From the NCBI GenBank assembly GCA_003988855.1, contig QYAI01000035.1, positions 186,001 through 250,000 of the forward strand: DNA of 64,000 nt, written 5' to 3'. Numbering within the stretch: position 1 is the stretch's first letter; every line of letters begins with the position of its first letter. This stretch comes from Arachnopeziza araneosa (lineage: Eukaryota > Ascomycota > Leotiomycetes > Helotiales > Arachnopezizaceae). Both the position numbers and the translations under genes were made by a program. Below, one piece after another: positions 56,584-64,000 of the stretch. The notes under the pieces were generated by a model. It worked only from the letters and a program-made list of their open reading frames with translations. It was not told the origin of the DNA and searched no databases.

Positions 56584-57668
56584 ATGTCTTTGACAAATTG
56601 CCGCTTCTATGAAGAGAAGTACCCGGAGATTGATAGCTTTGTGATGGTGAACGTGAAGCAGGTAAGAGTTACACACCACATGTCGCACTGGATAGTCTCT
56701 AATTTTGCTCAGATTGCGGAGATGGGAGCATATGTAAAACTTCTCGAGTACGACAACATTGATGGCATGATTCTGCTCTCCGAATTGTCGAGACGTCGTA
56801 TTCGGAGTATCCAAAAGCTCATCAGGGTCGGTCGTAATGAGGTGGTTGTGGTTCTCAGAGTAGACAAAGAGAAAGGTACATACGAGGAAATGCGCCAGGA
56901 AGAGCTAAATGCTGATAGTTGATCTCTAGGATATATCGACTTGTCAAAACGAAGAGTTTCCCCAGAAGATATTGTTAAATGTGAGGAGAGATACAACAAA
57001 AGCAAAATGGTTCATTCAATCATGCGACATGTTGCTGAAAAGACACAACATCCTATTGAAGATTTATACGAGAGCATTGGCTGGCCGTTAAATAAAAAAT
57101 ATGGGCATGCAGTGGATGCTTTTAAACTTTCGATAACGTGAGAATGGTTCTATCTCTGCGTAAGGGCTCACTAATTGACTCTAGAAATCCTGATGTATGG
57201 CAAGAAGTTTCATTTCCCAACGATGTCGTTGCAGAGGAACTGAAATCTTACATTGGGAAGCGACTCACCCCTCAACCAACCAAGGTTCGAGCAGACGTCG
57301 AGGTAACATGCTTTGGGTATGAGGGAATTGACGCTGTGAAAACCGCACTTCGAACAGCCGAAGCCAGAAATACGCCAGACAACCAGGTGAAAGTTAAACT
57401 TGTGTCGCCCCCTCTTTACGTCCTCACAAGTACATGCTTGGAGAAATCAGTTGGCATTCAAACATTAGAGGCAGCAATTGTGGACATTCGGACTAATATC
57501 GAGAAGGCTGGTGGTAACTGTATCGTAAAGATGGAACCCAAGGCCGTCACCGAGAATGATGACGCAGAACTTCAAGCTTTGATGGAGAAGCGCGAACGAG
57601 AAAATGCCGAAGTCAGCGGAGACGAGAGTATGAGCGAATCCGACGAAATGGCTGTTGAGGCCATGTGA
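56584..57668 (+). CDS. SUI2: Translation initiation factor eIF2 subunit alpha
   Basis: Four exons, 56584-56661, 56713-56875, 56930-57137 and 57185-57668, give 310 residues. The N-terminal S1/OB domain begins MSLTNCRFYEEKYPEIDSFV. The regulatory loop MILLSELSRRRIRSIQKLIR places the phosphorylated serine at position 52 (Ser51 in the processed numbering). The helical and C-terminal domains follow (NKSKMVHSIMRHVAEKT; KSYIGKRLTPQPTKVRADVE), with an acidic end. As part of eIF2 it binds GTP and initiator tRNA; phosphorylation by Gcn2-type kinases lowers general translation. Each intron sits in a conserved stretch and the joined sequence is continuous. Confidence 0.96.
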
Positions 57669-58055
57669 AAGGGCTGGGGTATCAAAAAGCGTTGTGATCA
57701 AGACTTTGCATTGCGGGCGTTTAGAGAGGCTAAACACCATAAATGTGAATGCGTTGTTTCGAGAAGAGAGTTATAGATCTCAATCTATGCTATGAAGACC
57801 TAACCTCAACATTTCATGTGTTCGAATATAGACTCTAGGACCTAGTGATCAACCAACAGCATGCCTTTGATGAACAACTCAGCTTCTAGCTCTTTCACCC
57901 TGGTAGGTCAATAGAATAATCTATTCTTCAGATATGGGAAATTTTGGGGGGGGAACGCCAGGATCATGAGATGAGGCTGAATGACGAGGCTGAGGCTACA
58001 AGAGAAGCATCCGAACTCTATACTACGAAAAACACAACATGGCTAAGCCACCATA
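57669..58055. other. Intergenic, no supported gene
   Basis: A run of eight G residues lies near 57,944-57,953. Otherwise nothing recognisable. Confidence 0.5.
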
Positions 58056-58701
58056 ATGGCCACTAACCGCATATTTTCGTTCTTTAGTTGGAACAGGAAA
58101 GGAGGAAAGTTCTCCCAGGACTTTAGATATTGGCCGTTTTCGATATTAACATGGATTCCTGCTGTAATATTTTTCAATGGGCACGTCGGTGATTTCGTCT
58201 GGATCAATGGCCCATCAATGTACCCATTCTTGAATACTGGGTTCAATGAGAGCCTTAAGAAGGATATGTGCTGGAACTACAAATGGAACTGTAGCAAAGA
58301 TATCAGAAGAGGAATGATCATTTCTTTCCGGTAAGTTGAATCTGAAGCATCTACCAATTTAAGCAACACTGATAATATTTAGAAGCCCGAACAACCCAGA
58401 GACTGTGGTTGTTAAGCGTGTTATAGCACTGGAGGGAGATACTGTGTATACGCGCTCATCCTGTCCTATCCCGGTCGTTCAGATTCCTCGAAATCATCTA
58501 TGGGTTGAGGGAGACAACAGAAGTGCCAACAAGTCTCTAGACAGTAATTCCTACGGTCCTATATCGCTAAGTCTCGTTGAAGGGAAAATTACCCATGTTC
58601 TTTTACCACTGAAAAGCTTTGGGCCTGTACGCTGGTGGGAGTTTAAAGGAAAGACGAGAGTGGTTCACGGAAAGAAAGAGGATGCTCTGGGTTGGGATTA
58701 A
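58056..58701 (+). CDS. IMP2: Mitochondrial inner membrane protease subunit 2
   Basis: Two exons, 58056-58330 and 58383-58701, encode 197 residues. It is an S26 signal-peptidase-type protease: one N-terminal membrane segment (WPFSILTWIPAVIFFNGHVG), the catalytic serine in INGPSMYPFLN (S54), and the catalytic lysine in VVVKRVIALEGDTV (K103). The late box NHLWVEGDNRSANKSLDSNS follows, then YGPISLSLVEGKITHVL. Imp2 works with Imp1 to remove sorting signals of intermembrane-space proteins such as cytochrome c1. The 52-base intron lies between the serine and lysine boxes. Confidence 0.93.
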
Positions 58702-59158
58702 GTGGCGAGGCTGCTCTAGGACCAAGTAGATAGGTCGTATGAGATCTCTCTCGGCCATACAGTCTTCTATTGTAATTATGGAGATGCATTTGAGTTCATT
58801 GTATGAGATTAAATCAATGTTATATGTCGGCTCAGGAGAGAGTTCATGATCATATTCGTTCGTCAATCATAATCTAATCCATGGCCAAGTCAGGAAATTT
58901 TAACCAGAGTATTTATGAAATTGTTATGCCCAGATACTTTAAAAGATGATACCAAACTACATATAGAAATATGAGGTTTGGACTTTGAAGCTAAATCACA
59001 GCCTTGCGGCTTGCCGAGCACGGTCAAGCCTCCAGAAAAGTCCGACAATTTCCATTTTCGGCCACGCATGAAATTCAACCATCAGAGAGCGTCAATTCTC
59101 CCCATCGCTCGGTCGAGCAACTTCTCAGACCACCTCCTTGGATATATGAGGAAGGGAA
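58702..59158. other. Intergenic, IMP2 3' end to carrier gene
   Basis: No gene is supported; small frames here have no features. Confidence 0.5.
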
Positions 59159-60491
59159 ATGTCCCTGGCCTCAAAAGTAGCCAACTTGTTCGCCTCTGAA
59201 CCCGCCAACACCCAACGAAATCTTAACGGATTCGGCCTTGTCGATGATGGAGATTCTGGAGGCAACAGGTTGGCTTATACCAAGCCTGGCACAGAGGGAT
59301 ATCGACCGGATACTATGGCACCGCAAGCGACTGAGGAGGAGGAACGGCCGCCCTATTTGCATGTCAGTCCAATCACCATTTCTTAGAGCGTGCTGATTAT
59401 TCTAGTCTATGATTGCTGGAGGATTAGGAGGCACAACAGGTGATTTGCTGATGCACTCCTTGGATACTGTGAAGACTCGCCAGCAAGGAGATCCGCACAT
59501 TCCACCAAAGTATAGCTCGATGTCCTCGTCATATTCTACTATTTTTCGTCAAGAAGGCATTCGTCGAGGACTCTATGGTGGATGGCTTCCAGCCTTGCTT
59601 GGATCTTTCCCCGGAACCATCATATTCTTCGGAACGTATGAATACAGTAAGCGGCATATGATTGACTATGGAGTAACGCCTCAGGTTGCCTATTTAACAA
59701 GTGGTATGTGACTTTTTGAATACTTAGAGACTTTATTAATTCAGCCAGGATTTCTCGCCGATTTTGCTGCGTCTTTCGTCTACGTTCCCTCTGAGGTTCT
59801 TAAAACCCGCCTTCAACTTCAGGGGAGATACAATAATCCGTTCTTCCAGTCAGGATACAACTATAAATCGACGGGTCATGCTGCTAGGACTATTGTCCGT
59901 CAAGAAGGCTTTTCGGCACTCTTTCATGGATACAAAGCAACAATATTTCGAGATCTGCCATTTTCCGCATTACAATTTGCTTTCTATGAGCAAGGACAAA
60001 CTTGGGCTAGACAATGGAAAGAGAGCAGAGACATTGGATTGCCATTAGAGCTTCTTACTGGAGCCGTTGCCGGGGGTCTTGCTGGAGTAATCACATGCCC
60101 TCTTGATGTGGTGAAAACCAGAATTCAGACTCAAATCAACCCCTCTGCTCGGGCTTTACCGACGCAAGGCTCTTCATATCCACCACTACCTGCTCAGGCC
60201 AAACTGGGAGGAGTCACTGCACTTAAACAACAAGTACGGTCTATATCTACCTCTTCTCCATCAACTCACACTCCACGACCAGGTTGCGTCAATCTTGATA
60301 CATCTTCTGTCATAACAGGACTCAAACTTATTTATAGATCAGAAGGTATCGCTGGCTGGTTCAGAGGCGTAGGACCTAGGTTTGTATGGACTAGCGTTCA
60401 AAGTGGAACTATGCTGTTCCTATATCAAAAGATTTTGCGGCAACTCGAGATTTATGCTGCTACAGATGAGAACCCAGATTCTGCTTTGTAG
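59159..60491 (+). CDS. Mitochondrial carrier family (SLC25) protein
   Basis: Three exons, 59159-59362, 59406-59703 and 59749-60491, give 414 residues. After a soluble 65-residue start come the three carrier repeats with their PxDx(K/R) or related boxes: MHSLDTVKTRQQGD, VPSEVLKTRLQLQG and CPLDVVKTRIQTQ. Glycine-rich helices such as IAGGLGGTTGDLLM and AGAVAGGLAGVITCPLD-like stretches complete the fold. Repeat 3 has an insertion of about 70 residues before LIYRSEGIAGWFRGVGP. The first box has serine in place of proline. The overall look recalls yeast YMR166C (Mme1, proposed magnesium exporter), by memory only; the substrate is not assigned. Confidence 0.87.
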
Positions 60492-60842
60492 AGGAACATA
60501 ATTTCGGTATAGATAGAGGTCGGGTTTGTAGGTCTATGTGTATATCACAGCATTGGGCGGCGTTTGGATGCATAGCATTTGTAGAGAATAATACTCACTT
60601 TCTGCATCACTATAAGTGTACTTTTAAATAATCTAAGACGTGACAGGAGTAATTTTGACTTAATGTAAGTATAGCGTACCGTAGTTTTGTTCATAGTAAT
60701 TGTACGGTGACCGTAATGCTAGGCTTAGACATCGGATGATAGTTTCAAGACTGCTGCATTTCTCTGCCGAGCATGAACAATAAAGCTTGTTCACCCTCTA
60801 TGGCCAGCACCTAGGCAAATGTCGTGGCCAATCTAGCTCAAA
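60492..60842. other. Intergenic, no supported gene
   Basis: Nothing recognisable in this 351-base gap between two plus-strand genes. Confidence 0.5.
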
Positions 60843-63800
60843 ATGCCAACGACACTTCCCGTACCTTCGAAAGGTGCACTGCGAGCTCTCCGCAATCTCG
60901 CATTGGGAACTTCGTGCACTCTCGCTATCAGCGCTGGTGTCTTGACAGAAGATCGACGACGACGGATTCACGCCGCTCGAGAGATTCATAGCAACGCGCA
61001 GAGGATCAAATCATCGAGAAGCTATACGGCTGGTGCAGCAGCTATCCAGAGCTTTGAGGACCAGGTTTTCAGCTATCAAGACGAAGAGTTTTGGCGAGCA
61101 GGGAATACGCCAAACCGTCCAGCACTTTCGAAGGCCGAACATACGATTGATCTCAAATGGCAAGACCTGAATTCTTCCGCTCGTCAATCTTACACGTTGC
61201 CCAGCAATCCGAAGGATTTGGCAGAGAAAAAAGAAAGAGCTGTCAAAGTACCACAATATAAAACAGCTCGAAACTTAAAGCCTGCTTTGAAGACTTCTAA
61301 TCTGCTCATTTTCGAAAAGCAAAATCTACAGCTTTCCAACAGACAAGCTCCACCATCAGCAATTACGACGCAGGGTCCCAATGCTTGTGGCAGCAGAGGC
61401 CCAACCAATCTGGTTTCTCCAGCCGCAGAATCTTCATTATTGAAAGACGAAACACAAAAACGCCAAGAAAGGTTGGCTCATGATGTCACGAAACTTTTGG
61501 CAGAAAGTCCGTCAAACTTTGAAGATGCAGCCACTAGGTTTTTTGAGACTTTTGAAGAAGGACTGCCTGTGATTGAATCGGGCTTGTCAGAAACCCTCAT
61601 AAATGCAGCCATCAAGCTTGGGAAAGCATTTGAACAGCGCTCGCAATTCGAGGTATTGGAAAAAATCCTGGAAATTCTCTGCCGTTACGGCCCAATCCAC
61701 GAAGCACAATATCACGAACTAGCCCCAGAGAAAGTTATACGAAATCTGATCCATCGTGCGCCTGGTGATTCTTCAAGTTTGATACCAACCTCAAGTTTAG
61801 AGAAAGCCGCTTCTATATATCTAGTACGGTTTTGGGAGAAGCCTCAGGTTATGACACGAAGTATGTTAAATCTTGGGGAGAGGTTATGTCGAGAGACGTG
61901 TCAGTCTGGATTATACTCCTTAACTATCGTCATCTTTAGGCGTTTGGATTCTTGTCGTGGCAATAATTCAAAACGTGGTGTTGCAGATCTCATCTTGGCG
62001 ACCCATAAGTTAGGTCACCATAGGCATCTTTTCCACAGATTTGATCGGCACTATACCAATACGTCTCCAGACGAACTTCAACACTGGAAGACTGTGAACC
62101 TAGTTATTGATTCTGTTCTTCAGACAAGCCGACCCCACGAAGCCGAAGTGGTTTTGACTAAAGCCACCGACATGGCCAAGGCCCATGAGCTCACTATGTC
62201 TACTACTGCGGTTTTAAAAGTTCTGGGTTACGACTGGAGAACTTATAAGGATCTAGGCCGAACTAAAAACCTCTTTGCACGATTAGAGTCTATCTTCTCT
62301 GTTACAAACCACCCTCAAGCATGTTACGGAGCAATGATACAATTCTGTGTAGAGGCGAAGGACGAGTCTGCAGCAAAATATTATTTTACAAAGCTTCGAC
62401 TTGCATATGAAGTCATTCCCGAAGATCTCTGCATTTATGGACACCTTGCACGAGCAAAAGCACTCCGTCAAGATTGGACTGGCGTTGAAAACGATTTGCA
62501 AGAGATGAAAAAGCTTGCCCCGACTAGACACGCGGATTTTAGTGCTTCATTCACGCCTATTCTGAAGATCTTTGCCGAGTCCCACTCGACTGGTGAAACC
62601 GAAAAGTTTATTCAAATGTCCGTGGATACGTATGATTTGCATTTGACTGGATATATAACTAACATTATGGTCAACGTTTATTCGAAAGCAAAAGAGGTAC
62701 ACTCGATTGCTCGATGGGTTGATTATACCTCAAGCATCGGTTTTCCTATCGACTCCGTATCATTCAACACTATTCTCAGTAATTGTTATAGGTCATGGAA
62801 GTTTTCAAGCCAGGAAGTTTTCGATGTATTCGAATCACTCTTGAAAATCAACGGCTCATCTCGTTTTTTTGACAAAAATACAGCTTCGATTATGCGGCAG
62901 ATATCCCTCACGGATGGTCGAAAGCTGCCGAGTAAGGTCCAGTTCGTAGTAGAGTCGTTGGAAAAATCAAATAATGTTATCGATCCGCAAGCTGTCCGCT
63001 TGAAAATGTCTTCAGGACTGGCGAAAGGGGCTTTCGGTGCAACACTAAAAACGTATGCGCGTGCTTTAAGCAAGAATGTTCCACTTGGCACTCAGCACCT
63101 TCATCTCGCAATAAAGGCTACTCTATCTCTCGAGCCAACAAATTTAGACGCATGCATCACTCTTATCGAGGATGGTGATCGCCGAGGCTGGGAAACCCAG
63201 TCTGCCATTGCGTTTGTATTGACCCATCAAGGGAAACGTATGTTCAGTAGCGGTACCGACTCTGCAAAAGAGTTTGTCGAGATAGCCCAACAGTCAATAC
63301 TTGACTTTGAAAAGCGGGGGTTCAAGGTGTCATTGAATGTTGTGACCCACGCGATGAGCATTCTCCAGAGGACCTTTCAATATCGTACCGCGCTTGAATT
63401 CTGGGAAACTACATCTTGTCGGTTAGGTTTCTCAGGGGCTTCTCTCGACCTACCGATTCTTACCGTGTTTTTGAATATATACATTGGATTACGATACAGC
63501 GCTGGCATCCAATGGGTCCTGAATACATTGTCGACAAACAGGCTAATCCCGGATTACCGATTTCGTCTGATGTTGAGAAATGAGAGAAGAAGAATGGCAA
63601 AGCTTTCTAAGACGGGATCCTGTTCTAAGGACATGCTTTTATATTCATGTGAGGTGGAAGAAGCCTGCCGAGATGCAAGCAAAATGGGAGAGCAATCCCG
63701 TATAGAGAAGGAGACTGTCAAGCTCATGACAGTTAAAATTATTGAAAAGGCAATTGCAGAGACAAGCTCGGAGATAAGTAAAAGTGATATCCTGTATGAC

Positions 63801-63914
63801 ACACCGGATGTATCTTCGGGCCAAAGTTTCATAGAGGATGAGAGCTGGAGTGAGGCAGATGAGGAATCAGACGTTGAAATTTCATTGCCTGTGGCACTCG
63901 AAGCTGGAGGGTAA
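60843..63914 (+). CDS. Pentatricopeptide-repeat type mitochondrial protein
   Basis: A single 1023-residue exon. The start (RALRNLALGTSCTLAISAGV, then DRRRRIHAAREIHSNAQRIK) is the basic, acid-poor leader with a hydrophobic patch seen in a family of fungal mitochondrial PPR proteins. The body is a long series of helical hairpins with degenerate PPR features, for example GFPIDSVSFNTILSNCYRSW and VIPEDLCIYGHLARAKALRQ. The C-terminus is acidic. PPR proteins bind organellar RNA and act in its stability or translation; the target is not predictable here. The distant resemblance could fit a CYA-5/Pet309-like role, but this is weak. Confidence 0.75.
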   Translation: MPTTLPVPSKGALRALRNLALGTSCTLAISAGVLTEDRRRRIHAAREIHSNAQRIKSSRSYTAGAAAIQSFEDQVFSYQDEEFWRAGNTPNRPALSKAEHTIDLKWQDLNSSARQSYTLPSNPKDLAEKKERAVKVPQYKTARNLKPALKTSNLLIFEKQNLQLSNRQAPPSAITTQGPNACGSRGPTNLVSPAAESSLLKDETQKRQERLAHDVTKLLAESPSNFEDAATRFFETFEEGLPVIESGLSETLINAAIKLGKAFEQRSQFEVLEKILEILCRYGPIHEAQYHELAPEKVIRNLIHRAPGDSSSLIPTSSLEKAASIYLVRFWEKPQVMTRSMLNLGERLCRETCQSGLYSLTIVIFRRLDSCRGNNSKRGVADLILATHKLGHHRHLFHRFDRHYTNTSPDELQHWKTVNLVIDSVLQTSRPHEAEVVLTKATDMAKAHELTMSTTAVLKVLGYDWRTYKDLGRTKNLFARLESIFSVTNHPQACYGAMIQFCVEAKDESAAKYYFTKLRLAYEVIPEDLCIYGHLARAKALRQDWTGVENDLQEMKKLAPTRHADFSASFTPILKIFAESHSTGETEKFIQMSVDTYDLHLTGYITNIMVNVYSKAKEVHSIARWVDYTSSIGFPIDSVSFNTILSNCYRSWKFSSQEVFDVFESLLKINGSSRFFDKNTASIMRQISLTDGRKLPSKVQFVVESLEKSNNVIDPQAVRLKMSSGLAKGAFGATLKTYARALSKNVPLGTQHLHLAIKATLSLEPTNLDACITLIEDGDRRGWETQSAIAFVLTHQGKRMFSSGTDSAKEFVEIAQQSILDFEKRGFKVSLNVVTHAMSILQRTFQYRTALEFWETTSCRLGFSGASLDLPILTVFLNIYIGLRYSAGIQWVLNTLSTNRLIPDYRFRLMLRNERRRMAKLSKTGSCSKDMLLYSCEVEEACRDASKMGEQSRIEKETVKLMTVKIIEKAIAETSSEISKSDILYDTPDVSSGQSFIEDESWSEADEESDVEISLPVALEAGG

Positions 63915-64000
63915 ACCGCACGGCTTTGTACATATTTTACCAGCTTCATATAATCTTGAAATTGTAGCCAAAATGATACATGATATCCATCATACGCTTC
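63915..64000. other. 3' flank at window edge
   Basis: Only the presumed 3' untranslated region of the PPR-type gene is present before the window ends. Confidence 0.5.

Noticed and set aside
1..64000. CRISPR arrays, insertion sequences, bacterial operon signals
   Set aside because: The gene structure is fungal with spliceosomal introns; no direct-repeat array with spacers and no intact transposase frame was seen.

Overview
The window is nuclear DNA from a filamentous ascomycete (Pezizomycotina). Genes are dense, on both strands, with short 45-100 base introns carrying GTAAGT/GTATG-type donors and CTAAY/CTRAC branch sites. The gene set (bifunctional carRA, Csc1, Nte1, TRF/telobox telomere protein, Sos7, Elp6, Imp2) is fungal. 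The mixture hints at Leotiomycetes, but that is only an inference. All splice sites below were deduced by hand from reading frame and family resemblance; total exon lengths were checked to be multiples of three.

Layout. 0.4-7.1 kb is a carotenoid cluster: a torulene-cleaving oxygenase (carT/cao-2 type, minus) divergent from carRA (lycopene cyclase/phytoene synthase, plus), followed by carB (phytoene desaturase, plus). Together they would take geranylgeranyl diphosphate through phytoene and torulene to beta-apo-4'-carotenal, the precursor of neurosporaxanthin. 7.5-9.0 kb is a broken aquaporin gene with a 10-base microexon. 10-28.3 kb holds housekeeping genes: a PA-TM-RING ubiquitin ligase, a Vps62-like protein, a TRF/Myb telomere protein, a Gdt1 cation transporter, L-rhamnose mutarotase, a thioredoxin-like mitochondrial protein, a large MFS transporter, Elongator Elp6 and ribosomal protein eL37.

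28.4-30.8 kb is gene-poor and contains a 7-base satellite. 30.8-33.4 kb has kinetochore Sos7 and an RS-rich splicing-type protein. 33.8-35.8 kb is an aminoglycoside-phosphotransferase-fold (APH) gene with a decayed 5' end. 37.4-41.2 kb is a Csc1/OSCA channel. 41.9-46.3 kb is a patch of relics: a truncated protein kinase, a decayed AAA+ ATPase and an APH-fold pseudogene whose introns are still recognisable.

46.8-64 kb returns to ordinary genes: a small three-exon unknown, an F-box-like protein, guanine deaminase, Nte1 phospholipase, eIF2-alpha, mitochondrial inner-membrane protease Imp2, an SLC25 carrier and a PPR-type mitochondrial protein. No rRNA, CRISPR, insertion sequence or convincing tRNA was recognised; tRNAs were not searched exhaustively.

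The most interesting points are the linkage of the torulene dioxygenase to carRA/carB, the GC-AG intron inside the phytoene synthase active-site region, the aquaporin microexon in a dying gene, the 4-base first coding exon of eL37, and the relic patch.
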